DNA of 55,122 nt from an uncultured Alphaproteobacteria bacterium (GTDB lineage Bacteria > Pseudomonadota > Alphaproteobacteria > Rs-D84). The DNA lies in the NCBI GenBank assembly GCA_944389135.1, contig CALXLG010000007.1, positions 1-55,122 on the forward strand, written 5' to 3'. The position numbers were made by a program, and so were the translations under genes. This document shows positions 1 to 8,057 of this stretch, piece after piece (the first letter of the stretch is position 1; each line of letters opens with the position of its first letter). Below the pieces are notes generated by a model that ran no database searches, was not told the origin of the DNA, and was given only the letters and a program-made list of their open reading frames with translations.

Positions 1-206
1 TCTTTTCCACCGGTCTTCCCAGCGGCATCATCACAAACAGCATATACTTTTACTGTCTTTTTCTGTGTCTTCGTATCTTGAACACGTTGCTTCATCGCGT
101 TAACATCGTACTTTGTATAAGAATCAGCTGCAAAAGACGAAATACCAGCAAATTGCATCAATGGCATCAAAAAGAACATCGAAAAAACAAACTTCTTTAT
201 CTGCAT
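1..206 (-). CDS. Exported protein of unknown function, 3' part outside window
   Basis: Only the first 68 or so codons are inside the window. The N-terminus has two lysines, a hydrophobic core rich in Phe, Leu and Met, and an Ala-containing end (SSFAA-DS), a normal Sec signal peptide. The mature part starts polar and charged. The ATG at 206 overlaps the end of the upstream gene by 10 bp, so the two are probably translated together. The start lies in AAGATAAGAT-like sequence without a clear Shine-Dalgarno, which fits coupling. The function cannot be told from this fragment. Confidence 0.7.
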   Translation of the reverse strand, partial: MQIKKFVFSMFFLMPLMQFAGISSFAADSYTKYDVNAMKQRVQDTKTQKKTVKVYAVCDDAAGKTGGK

Positions 207-1255
207 AAGATATGTTCCTTTATTTGCGCAATATCTGTGTCTTCTTTTAAAGGTTCAAGTTTTTCAACCGCAGTTATATATTCTTGAATATCTTCTTCAT
301 CTTTTAAGGACGCATCATTTTTTATTTCCGCAACATATTCCTTGTTTTCTGCTATTATGTTATTACAACGTTCTATTTCTTGTTGAATTATTTCTTTCAA
401 TTTGCTTTGTATTTCATCACGTTTTCTCAATATTTCTTCAGAGTTTTCTTTTGGCGCATCTTTGTTAATTGCGATATTTGCAGCAATACTTGCAACCGCA
501 CCAACACCTGCGGTAATTGCACCGGTCTTTAACTGTTCTGCTGTCTCGGCTTTCTGTGCCGCCCATTCTGCTGCGTCTGCGCCTGTTGGATTTGATAACG
601 CAGATGCTAGTGATGTAAACGCACCGTCTGTCTTGCCAAGGCTTTCATTATCATACAGCCCCATGTTTGCTTTATCTAATATCTCTTCTGACTCTATGCC
701 AGGTGCCATACCTAGGGCTTCTTTACGCATCTTTAGGTCTTGTGCCAACTGTACATATTCTGTATACAACGGCGCCAACGCATTACCACCAGGCAGTACA
801 ATATCTGTTTCGCCGCCTTTTATATTTCTTCCTTGTCCAAAATCACATCTGAATGTTGCAAGATATGCGGTCATATCTAATTCTGCAGCCTCGTCAGCTT
901 GTTGTTCTGCCAAAGAAGACGCAATCATTTGACCACCGGCACCAATTGAAGCCATTGCACCGGCCCCAAGAAGTTTGTTTTCCGTAGATTGCTCTTTTTC
1001 TTTCATCGCATCATAGTTTTCTTGCAGTTCTTGGGTATTTGAATCAAGGCTTTTCATTAAGCTATCTACTTCATCATAAATTTCTTTTCTTTCCTCGTTT
1101 TCTTCTTCACCCCACCCAAGGTCAGTCATTATAGAATATATCTCTGATAAATATTCATTATTTTCTGTATCTTGTGCAACATCAGCATCTTCCGCACAAA
1201 CTATTGTGGGAAACAATAAAAAAGCGACAAAGAAAATATGCTTTAGGAACTTCAT
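197..1255 (-). CDS. Exported protein of unknown function with two Gly/Ala-rich hydrophobic segments
   Basis: This 352-residue protein has a clear signal peptide (MKFLKHIFF..., cleavage near VCA-ED). The frame stays open upstream to a TTG at 1279, but the ATG at 1255 puts the signal peptide at the very start and follows an AAGAGAG sequence directly. The mature part has acidic coiled-coil-like stretches near residues 20-80 and 270-345, and two Gly/Ala-rich hydrophobic segments (near GAGAMASIGAGG and GAITAGVGAVAS) that could span or insert in a membrane. A short RCDFGQG motif stands between them. No known family is recognised. It overlaps the next gene by 10 bp and follows the 499-residue exported protein, so the three may form one operon for an envelope structure. 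Confidence 0.8.
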   Translation of the reverse strand: MKFLKHIFFVAFLLFPTIVCAEDADVAQDTENNEYLSEIYSIMTDLGWGEEENEERKEIYDEVDSLMKSLDSNTQELQENYDAMKEKEQSTENKLLGAGAMASIGAGGQMIASSLAEQQADEAAELDMTAYLATFRCDFGQGRNIKGGETDIVLPGGNALAPLYTEYVQLAQDLKMRKEALGMAPGIESEEILDKANMGLYDNESLGKTDGAFTSLASALSNPTGADAAEWAAQKAETAEQLKTGAITAGVGAVASIAANIAINKDAPKENSEEILRKRDEIQSKLKEIIQQEIERCNNIIAENKEYVAEIKNDASLKDEEDIQEYITAVEKLEPLKEDTDIAQIKEHILCR

Positions 1256-1332
1256 CTCTCTTAGAAAAAATTTTATCAAAAAGCAAAAATTTGCGCAAGT
1301 GTTTATATATATGCTTTTATTCTTTAAGCAAA

Positions 1333-2832
1333 CTAAAAACCATGTGTCATCTCTTGAACAAGCACTTTTTCTAAATCTTCATCATTTTCTGATTGCAATT
1401 TATTCAAACGCTGGGCAGTATATTCTTGAATTCTAACCAATTCTATTTGTTGCTCTAACATTTTATTTATTTTATTAAATATCGCCCCAACAGAAACATC
1501 TGAATCAATATAACTATCAAAATCCGTTCTTTTTTTGCTTACAACAAAATTCGGTACCAAAATACCATTCTCTTTCATAATTTCTATCGGAAGATTAATA
1601 TTATGACTTCTTGCTTCTATAGATTCTTTTACTTCTTTAGGATACTTTATTTTAGAACCAGGTTTCATAGTATTTAATTTCGCTGCAAAATAATCAATTT
1701 TATCTCTATTTCCCATATCAAGATATGCAACAGAAAAGTATTTTTCAAACAATTGAACTTCTGGATAATAATTTTTAAGATATTCTAATTCTTTTCTTTC
1801 TGACTCGTTAAGTTTTTTGTGCTGATAATAAATAATTAACAAATAATCTTTAAATATCTTATGTGCATTCTTAGACGTATAATTTGCAGGGTAAGTTTTT
1901 CCGCCTGTTTTCAAAAAAGCATTATACGCATCATTATAAATCTTTGCCAAACCCAAGCGGTTAAAAGCCTGATGGCAATCATTTAAAACAGCCTGACTTG
2001 GAATTCGTATAGAAATTTCTTTGTCCATTTTTGTACCAGACAATATCAATTTATTTGCAGCATCTATGTTATTAGATAACCAACGAATTAACGCAAACGC
2101 TTGCTCTTTGTCTTTTGAATTATAAAAATTATGTATTAAATTTGTTGTATACTCAAATATGCTTATATATAAGTTAATTGCCTGACTATTATTCTGGTTT
2201 TCTGTTGCGTATTTTAAGCAATTTTCTATCAACTCTTTTTTGTGTTGATTTTGCAAGATATCACTTGTGTCTTTTAAAACAAAATCCAAAGATTTTTCAT
2301 ATAAATCTGCTTTATCCACAATTAAATCAGATAATTCTTTATCTGCCATAATCGCATACGCATCGCTTTCAGACATATTTACAGTGGCATTTTCAACAGC
2401 ATGTGAAATCAGCTCTTTTTTTTCGCTTAACCCAAGTTTTTTTAGCATTTGTGGTGTAATAAATTCTGCCATTTGCTTTGCTTGATTTAAAGGAATATTT
2501 AATTTGTTATAAAATAGAGCAGGGTTCTGCATAAAATTCATAAGCTTATATATATCTTCAATTTTAAATGCTTCGGGTTTTTGATTATATCTTTTAACTA
2601 AAGTATCTATTATTTTATTTGACTCTGTCGCACTAATTGTATCTGAAGGAACAATAGCATTTATATTGATTTTAAAAGTATCTTTTGGCACCGGCTTTTT
2701 TTTACCAATAGAATCTAATATAGTCGTAGCATACGGGTCTTGCACACCTGTTTCTGTAGTTGTAGCAGATGCAGAAGCCATCGGGCTTAACCCTAAAAAT
2801 GCTAATGGTAAAATTTTTTTCTTAATTTTCAT
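1333..2832 (-). CDS. Exported helical protein of unknown function
   Basis: A 499-residue protein starting at the ATG at 2832; a TTG two codons upstream is less likely. Residues 1-24 form a signal peptide with an Ala-Ser-Ala cleavage region. The rest is rich in Lys, Asn, Glu and Leu without transmembrane segments and looks all-helical, possibly TPR-like or ARM-like, with no motif that can be named. About 80 bp separate it from the next exported gene downstream on the same strand, so joint transcription is likely. It is divergent from the TatD-type gene, with a roughly 108 bp shared promoter region. The function is unknown. Confidence 0.8.
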   Translation of the reverse strand: MKIKKKILPLAFLGLSPMASASATTTETGVQDPYATTILDSIGKKKPVPKDTFKININAIVPSDTISATESNKIIDTLVKRYNQKPEAFKIEDIYKLMNFMQNPALFYNKLNIPLNQAKQMAEFITPQMLKKLGLSEKKELISHAVENATVNMSESDAYAIMADKELSDLIVDKADLYEKSLDFVLKDTSDILQNQHKKELIENCLKYATENQNNSQAINLYISIFEYTTNLIHNFYNSKDKEQAFALIRWLSNNIDAANKLILSGTKMDKEISIRIPSQAVLNDCHQAFNRLGLAKIYNDAYNAFLKTGGKTYPANYTSKNAHKIFKDYLLIIYYQHKKLNESERKELEYLKNYYPEVQLFEKYFSVAYLDMGNRDKIDYFAAKLNTMKPGSKIKYPKEVKESIEARSHNINLPIEIMKENGILVPNFVVSKKRTDFDSYIDSDVSVGAIFNKINKMLEQQIELVRIQEYTAQRLNKLQSENDEDLEKVLVQEMTHGF

Positions 2833-2891
2833 GTACAAACATTTTATACAAAAAAGCCAGTCTTGTCAAACAATTGAATGTTTTTAATATA

Positions 2892-2919
2892 TTGCAAGTC
2901 TTTCTTGAAATAATATAAA
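2892..2919 (+). promoter_or_regulatory. Candidate sigma70 promoter of the TatD/TcdA pair
   Basis: TTGCAA at 2892-2897, a 16 bp spacer, and TATAAA at 2914-2919, about 20 bp before the ATG at 2941. It fits the consensus reasonably well and resembles other TTGCAA promoters in this window. Confidence 0.4.
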
Positions 2920-2940
2920 AAGTATATATCTTTATAAACT

Positions 2941-3675
2941 ATGAGCAAATATATTGATATTCATTGTCATATAAAAGACATATCTTCAAAAGATACCGAA
3001 CAATATCTTTCATCTGGTATAGTTGGGGCAATATGCAATGCGACCGCTGAAGACGAATGGGCACAAATAATATCTGCATCAGAATTACAAAACAACTTCT
3101 TTTCTGGCGCGATAGGAATTCACCCATGGAAAATTCACGAAGCAAAGGCAAACTGGGAAGAAAGACTTATACAAAAGCTACAAGAAAACACAAAATTAAT
3201 GGTCGGTGAAATAGGTTTAGACAAGACAAAAGACAACTTTGATTTTCAGATTGAATATTTTATATCTCAACTAAAAATTGCGCATATATTAAGCAGGGGC
3301 GCACATATACACTGCGTTGGTGCTTGGGATAAAATGTTATATATTTTAAAAGAAAACAAAAAACAAAACCCGCCATTTATTGTATTTCATTCTTATACAG
3401 GTGGGGCAGAGCTTATTAAACAACTACAAGATAAATATAATGCATATTTTTCTTATTCGCCCCGTACAATAAAAAACATCAGCAAAAAAGCATATGAATC
3501 TATTTTAATGACACCGGCAGACCGATTATTATTAGAAAGCGACAGCGACAAAATTACAGACGTAATACAAATAGCCACCCAAATATGCGAAATAAAAAAA
3601 GAAGATAAAGAAAAACTTATAGACACCATATATAAAAATAGCATAATAATAAAAAACAATGGACAGACTAAATAG
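2941..3675 (+). CDS. TatD-family metal-dependent hydrolase
   Basis: A 244-residue member of the TatD/amidohydrolase family of metal-dependent nucleases. Metal-binding landmarks are in the expected order: HCH at residues 8-10, GEIGLD with Glu90, a His in the GAHIHCVGAWDK segment, FHSYTGG, and LLESDSD towards the end. In the family these residues bind divalent metals in a TIM-barrel. Members act as 3'-5' DNA exonucleases or D-tyrosyl-tRNA deacylases; the substrate here cannot be decided. The length is slightly below the usual 255-265. Its last 17 bp overlap the tcdA start, so the two are one operon. Confidence 0.88.
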   Translation: MSKYIDIHCHIKDISSKDTEQYLSSGIVGAICNATAEDEWAQIISASELQNNFFSGAIGIHPWKIHEAKANWEERLIQKLQENTKLMVGEIGLDKTKDNFDFQIEYFISQLKIAHILSRGAHIHCVGAWDKMLYILKENKKQNPPFIVFHSYTGGAELIKQLQDKYNAYFSYSPRTIKNISKKAYESILMTPADRLLLESDSDKITDVIQIATQICEIKKEDKEKLIDTIYKNSIIIKNNGQTK

Positions 3676-4351
3676 AACAAGATTACTTTTTGGTGATGCG
3701 GCAATAAAGAAGCTTAGCTCTGCAACAATAATGATTGTTGGATGTGGGGCGGTCGGCTCTTTTGCAATAGAAGCACTTGCCCGAAGCGGTATTGGAAATT
3801 TAATATTAATAGATTCCGACCGTATAGAAGAAAGCAACATTAACAGACAACTATTCGCCTTAGATTCAACGATAAACAAAGAAAAAGTAGCTGTTGCAAA
3901 ACAACGTATCAACGATATAAACCCAGAAATAAACGTAGTTGCTAAAAAGCTTTTTTTTGATAAAGACACTAATTTAGAAATTCAACCTGATTTTGTAATT
4001 GATGCCATAGACACAGTCTCTTCAAAAATAGCGCTATACCAATGGTGTCAAAGTCATGGGATTCCTTTTATATCTAGTATGGGCGCGGCACGCAAAACAG
4101 ACCCAACAAAAATAAAAATAGACAAACTATCTAAAACAAGTGTATGCCCACTTGCTTCTAAAATCAGAAAGCTGGTAAAAGCGTCTGCACTTCAAGACTT
4201 TGATACAGTTTTTTCTACAGAATCAGTTACAGATTCTCCAGAAGGTAAAAACTTTGGCTCTCTGATAACAGTAACAGGAACGTTCGGTCTTTTTCTGGCA
4301 AATTACGCTATACAATTTATTTTGAACAAGCCTATGCAAATACGGCAATAA
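3659..4351 (+). CDS. tcdA: tRNA threonylcarbamoyladenosine dehydratase (TcdA/CsdL type, ThiF fold)
   Basis: A 230-residue E1-like protein. It has the nucleotide-binding GxGxxG-type motif (VGCGAVGSF) near residues 23-31, the DSDxIxxSNxNRQ signature (DSDRIEESNINRQ) near 51-63, and the IDAIDTVSSK motif near 113. TcdA is known to cyclise t6A at position 37 of ANN-decoding tRNAs to ct6A using ATP. It lacks the C-terminal rhodanese or catalytic-Cys extension of MoeB/ThiF activators, which favours TcdA. It overlaps the TatD-type gene by 17 bp; TatD-family and TcdA genes are also often close in other bacteria. Confidence 0.88.
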   Translation: MDRLNRTRLLFGDAAIKKLSSATIMIVGCGAVGSFAIEALARSGIGNLILIDSDRIEESNINRQLFALDSTINKEKVAVAKQRINDINPEINVVAKKLFFDKDTNLEIQPDFVIDAIDTVSSKIALYQWCQSHGIPFISSMGAARKTDPTKIKIDKLSKTSVCPLASKIRKLVKASALQDFDTVFSTESVTDSPEGKNFGSLITVTGTFGLFLANYAIQFILNKPMQIRQ

Positions 4352-4422
4352 GCACCAGTATTTAATACAAAAAAACTAAGATTTCTAAGCATAAGAACCT
4401 TTTCCTAATTCCAGTATTAAGA

Positions 4423-4451
4423 TTGCAAGAAGATTTAAAAGCATATATAAT
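4423..4451 (+). promoter_or_regulatory. Strong sigma70 promoter of the DUF378 gene
   Basis: TTGCAA (4423-4428), a 17 bp spacer and a perfect TATAAT (4446-4451), 46 bp before the ATG at 4498. The Shine-Dalgarno AAAGGAG lies about 8 bp before that ATG. Confidence 0.8.
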
Positions 4452-4497
4452 TGGAATGTCTTAGGACAAGTCATAACCCTTGAAAAGGAGAGAAAAG

Positions 4498-4704
4498 ATG
4501 AGAGGATTGACAAATTATGTTTTAAAACCACTAACATTTATCGGCGCATTAAACTGGGGCTTGATAGGTATATTTGGTTTTGATTTAGTTGCATTTATCT
4601 TTGGACCTGCCACATTAGCAAGCAGCATAGTATACAGCCTTGTAGGTATTGCTGCGCTGGTATGGTTGATAATGATGTTCATTGATAAACCAGCTAATAA
4701 TTAA
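4498..4704 (+). CDS. DUF378 small inner-membrane protein
   Basis: A 68-residue protein with two hydrophobic helices (near residues 10-32 and 38-60) and the family's typical LNWGLIGIFGFDLV stretch between them. DUF378 proteins are small integral membrane proteins without a firmly established role. The ATG at 4498 is chosen over the in-frame TTG at 4480 because AAGGAG stands at the right distance before it. It is a single-gene unit, with its own promoter and a terminator directly after. Confidence 0.85.
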   Translation: MRGLTNYVLKPLTFIGALNWGLIGIFGFDLVAFIFGPATLASSIVYSLVGIAALVWLIMMFIDKPANN

Positions 4705-4731
4705 TAAAAAACAAAAAAGTTTCATGTCATC

Positions 4732-4765
4732 CGCCCCAATATAAAATAGGGGCGCTTTTATTTTT
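4732..4765 (+). terminator. Rho-independent terminator after DUF378 gene
   Basis: Inverted repeat CGCCCC...GGGGCG (4732-4737 and 4749-4754) with an 11 nt loop, followed by CTTTTATTTTT. Confidence 0.8.
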
Positions 4766-4783
4766 GATATAGAAGAGGGCAAA

Positions 4784-4860
4784 TGGTGGATGTGATTGGA
4801 CTCGGACCAACGACCTCTTCGATGTGAACGAAGCGCTCTAACCAGCTGAGCTACACATCC
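4784..4860 (-). tRNA. tRNA-Val (CAC)
   Basis: A 77 bp cloverleaf with encoded CCA. The acceptor GGATGTG/CACATCC is fully paired. The anticodon stem CTTCG/CGAAG encloses loop TTCACAT, giving anticodon CAC, and the T-arm carries TTGGTCCGAGTCCAA. It is the last gene of the four-tRNA cluster read on this strand. Confidence 0.9.
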
Positions 4861-4899
4861 AAAACATATATAAAAAACCGCTATACGCGGTTAAATAGG

Positions 4900-4986
4900 T
4901 GGTGGGGATAGTGGGACTCGAACCCACACGGTTGCAATAACCAAAGGATTTTAAGTCCTCAGCGTCTACCATTCCGCCATATCCCC
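4900..4986 (-). tRNA. tRNA-Leu (TAA)
   Basis: An 87 bp class II tRNA with CCA encoded. Acceptor GGGGATA/TATCCCC, anticodon loop CTTAAAA giving TAA (reads UUA), and a long variable arm before the GTGGGTTCGAGTCCCAC T-arm. Confidence 0.92.
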
Positions 4987-5000
4987 TGCAACCTTTACTG

Positions 5001-5076
5001 TGGTGGAGCTGATGGGACTCAAACCCACGACCTCTACGATGCGAACGTAGCGCTCTATCAACTGAGCTACAACCCC
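5001..5076 (-). tRNA. tRNA-Ala (CGC)
   Basis: A 76 bp tRNA with CCA encoded. Acceptor GGGGTTG/CAGCTCC contains the G3:U70 wobble that is the alanyl-tRNA synthetase identity element. The anticodon stem CTACG/CGTAG encloses TTCGCAT, anticodon CGC. Confidence 0.92.
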
Positions 5077-5080
5077 ACTA

Positions 5081-5167
5081 TGGTGGGCATAAGAAGACTC
5101 GAACTTCCAAGGTATTGCTACCACTAGTACCTGAAACTAGCGCGTCTACCAATTCCGCCATATGCCC
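5081..5167 (-). tRNA. tRNA-Leu (CAG)
   Basis: An 87 bp class II tRNA with CCA encoded. Acceptor GGGCATA/TATGCCC, anticodon stem CTAGT/ACTAG enclosing TTCAGGT, anticodon CAG (reads CUG), and a long variable arm. It is the first gene of the cluster, starting 14 bp after the promoter's -10 box. Confidence 0.92.
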
Positions 5168-5181
5168 ACAAAACTTAGCGA

Positions 5182-5210
5182 ATAATACCGCAACTTATAT
5201 TAATTTGCAA
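5182..5210 (-). promoter_or_regulatory. Promoter of the tRNA cluster
   Basis: On the minus strand TTGCAA (5205-5210), a 17 bp spacer and TATTAT (5182-5187), reading straight into tRNA-Leu(CAG). The short leader and near-consensus boxes fit a stable-RNA promoter. The four tRNAs are spaced 4, 14 and 39 bp apart and are probably one precursor. Confidence 0.75.
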
Positions 5211-5312
5211 CAGAAAAATTATTTTTATTTTAATTAGGTATAAAAATACTTTTAGATTTATCTTTTTTTGCTTGCCCTGATTTTTTATATTTTGCTAACA
5301 TTTAATACAGAG

Positions 5313-8006
5313 ATGAAGAAATTTCTTTTGTTTTTATGTTCTTTATTTGTCTGCATCGGCTTTGCCGAGGCGGCTGTACGTGATGAAAATGCAACAGACA
5401 GACAGTCTTCTAGCAACATTAACAGCAACACACAAAACCGTTCTGCAACAGTTCAAAAGTCTGTCGTAACAAATAGAGCATCAACAACATCACGTGGTAG
5501 TCAACAAAAAAGCGCCACATCAAGCAGAAGCGGTGTCAATCAAACCGTAATCAGCAGAAGTGCTGTTAGCACCAATACACCCACAAACAGCTCTGCTATA
5601 TCTAACACATTGACTTCTCGACCAAGCACAACGATAAATCGTACCAGCCCCACCAGTACGAATAACATCAGCCGGGCAGCTACAAATGTTGCCGTACGCA
5701 ACCAAACGCCCGTTGTATCACGTGCAGCGATTGACGAAACTTCATCTGTAATTACAGAAACCAGAACCGGTGCGGAATACGAAAAATGCAAAACAGCATA
5801 TTTCACATGTATGGATCAATTTTGTCAGTTAAAAGACGACAACTACCGCCGTTGTTCATGCAGTAATCGCGTATTTGAATTATCAGAAATCCGCGGTGTA
5901 ATGCAAGATGCGGGTCAACAACTTACAGTATTTACAGAAAACTTAGATGTTGTCGGCATGACAGCAGAACAAGCCACAGCAATGAAAACAGCTTCAGAAG
6001 GGGAAAATGCTTTAACCGACGACAACTCTGCATCAAAAGCTTTATTACAAGCCATAATGAACTCTATACGTGGCGAAGACGCGACTGTTGGTGGCAAATT
6101 TTCTGATTTAAACAGCATTAATTTGGTTTTTGATACAGCAAACGCTTTTGGCACACAAGACGCGGGTCAAATAATTGCAACTTACAACGGTCAAAATTTA
6201 TACAACGCTGTATATCCTCAGTGCAGGGCGGCAGTCAAAGCAGACTGCACAGACGCACAACTACAGCGCGCCATTACCGCATATTTGATGGCAGTTGAAC
6301 AAGACTGCAACACCGTAGAATCAGCAATAGAGCAACAGCAAAAAGAAATGAAATCTGCTGTTCGCGAAAGCAGCGCTTTGTTAGATTTAGCGCGCGTTGA
6401 AAACAGACAGAAACACAACTCGGACGATATAACAACATGTTTAAATAATGTAGAAGCAGCCATTTTAAGTGAAGAAGTATGCGGTGCAAATTATAAAAAA
6501 TGCTTAGACAATGGTGAATTTATTGATGTATCTACGGGTTCGCCTATTGCAGGTGTAGAAAATTTCTACGAACTTGGGAATTTATTAAAATTTGCAGACG
6601 GTGTTGACGCAGCGGACCAAAAGCTATCAAAAGTTTCTGCTAACAAAACTTTTGTAACAAACTTTGAAAAACGAGTTAAAAAATTTGCGGAACCAGCACT
6701 TGATAAATGTGTAGAAGACGCTGACGAAGTATGGTCTGAGTATTTGGACAAGGCCTTGCTGGCAATATATTATTCACAACAAGACAAGGTAGACGAAATT
6801 AAGCAAGGGTGCTTTGACCTTGTTTCTGCATGTTATATGAATGGCGACAAATCTTTAACAGATGCAATGAAAGAAATTACTGATGGCTACGATGTTATTT
6901 TACAACCAGACAAAATTACATTAAACACGACAATGTGTAACGATTACATAACTTCATGTAACATGATGTTTGCAGAAGAATCTGGGGACATAATTGCAGA
7001 TTATATAAACAATCGTCAAGAAACAGATACACTTACTGCATGCCGTGCTGTTGCAAAGCAATGCTTTGATAAATACGGCGGCACAGGATATGAAAACTTC
7101 TATTATCCTTACAGTGGGCTATTTACAGCGGGCGAAGCCTTAAAATGGTTCACATTGTATGAATATGATAGGAATGGAAACGTAGATAAAACAAAACCTG
7201 TCTCAGAGTGTGCAAAGCAACTGAAAAGTATTGAATCTTGTAGCTCTGAAGAAATGATGGAAAAAGCATTCGGAGGAATGGACTTACTTGTAGTATCTAA
7301 GGGGCTTTTGAATAATGAAATTATTTATTTCTGGAATCCCATTTCTTCTCAGGGTCTAAGTCAAAAATATGGTCTATTAAACGAAGAACTTGTTGAAATT
7401 GACGATGGTCACATAGCACGATTGTTACAACATCGCACACCAAGAGCAACTGGGGTTGCAACTGAAATATACAATCAAATAGTTGATACTTTAACAACAC
7501 AATGCACAAACCTTCAAGGTCGCTTTGTAGAATATCAATTTATAAAAGATGGCCTATACGATGAAGATAATTTCTGTTTAGCGACATTTGAAGATTCCAA
7601 CGAATATGGAGGAGCCGGCGGATTCCCGAACTTATTTAGTCTTTATTCTATATTAGAAAACGAAAATATGTGTCCACGAGATTACTCACTAAGCGTAGAC
7701 ACACAATCTTGGGGTGCATGCTTGTGTTGGGAAAATGGTGGCAGACGCAGTAAAAACGGATTAAGTCCAAAATGTGTCGCAGCATTACCGGTTGTCGAAA
7801 CTGCAAATGATAATGCTTGCAGCACTAACACCCCTTGGAATACAAGTTCAGGAGCACCTACAATCAACAACTGGTGTACCAAAGGAAGTACCTCTAAAAA
7901 TCAAGTGTGTCCATTAAATGCATCAGAATCGACCGAAGAAGACTCCAAGGGATATTGCAAAACAGATACAGACATAGTATTAGACAATCTTCCAGAAGGG
8001 TTATAA
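5313..8006 (+). CDS. Large exported cysteine-rich protein with Ser/Thr/Asn-rich N-terminus
   Basis: An 897-residue protein. The frame opens at 5268, but the ATG at 5313 begins a typical signal peptide (MKKFLLFLCSLFVCIG..., cleavage near AEA-AV). Residues about 25-150 are low-complexity Ser, Thr, Asn and Arg, like a flexible or wall-crossing linker. The rest has many cysteines in recurring Cys-x3-Cys type spacing (YEKCKTAYFTCMDQFC, CRCSCSN-like, ANYKKCLDNGEF, CVEDADEVW), suggesting disulphide-bonded helical units in the periplasm or on the surface. No known domain is recognised. It is a single-gene unit, preceded by tRNAs on the other strand and followed by a shared terminator. Confidence 0.85.
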   Translation: MKKFLLFLCSLFVCIGFAEAAVRDENATDRQSSSNINSNTQNRSATVQKSVVTNRASTTSRGSQQKSATSSRSGVNQTVISRSAVSTNTPTNSSAISNTLTSRPSTTINRTSPTSTNNISRAATNVAVRNQTPVVSRAAIDETSSVITETRTGAEYEKCKTAYFTCMDQFCQLKDDNYRRCSCSNRVFELSEIRGVMQDAGQQLTVFTENLDVVGMTAEQATAMKTASEGENALTDDNSASKALLQAIMNSIRGEDATVGGKFSDLNSINLVFDTANAFGTQDAGQIIATYNGQNLYNAVYPQCRAAVKADCTDAQLQRAITAYLMAVEQDCNTVESAIEQQQKEMKSAVRESSALLDLARVENRQKHNSDDITTCLNNVEAAILSEEVCGANYKKCLDNGEFIDVSTGSPIAGVENFYELGNLLKFADGVDAADQKLSKVSANKTFVTNFEKRVKKFAEPALDKCVEDADEVWSEYLDKALLAIYYSQQDKVDEIKQGCFDLVSACYMNGDKSLTDAMKEITDGYDVILQPDKITLNTTMCNDYITSCNMMFAEESGDIIADYINNRQETDTLTACRAVAKQCFDKYGGTGYENFYYPYSGLFTAGEALKWFTLYEYDRNGNVDKTKPVSECAKQLKSIESCSSEEMMEKAFGGMDLLVVSKGLLNNEIIYFWNPISSQGLSQKYGLLNEELVEIDDGHIARLLQHRTPRATGVATEIYNQIVDTLTTQCTNLQGRFVEYQFIKDGLYDEDNFCLATFEDSNEYGGAGGFPNLFSLYSILENENMCPRDYSLSVDTQSWGACLCWENGGRRSKNGLSPKCVAALPVVETANDNACSTNTPWNTSSGAPTINNWCTKGSTSKNQVCPLNASESTEEDSKGYCKTDTDIVLDNLPEGL

Positions 8007-8021
8007 AATAAACAATACACA

Positions 8022-8057
8022 TAAAATAAGCGCCATATAAAAACAGCGCTTATTTTA
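8022..8057. terminator. Bidirectional terminator between the cysteine-rich gene and lpxB
   Basis: A perfect 12 bp inverted repeat, TAAAATAAGCGC (8022-8033) and its complement (8046-8057), with a 12 nt loop. A/T-rich flanks let it work on both strands. The lpxB stop codon lies inside the right arm. Confidence 0.75.
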
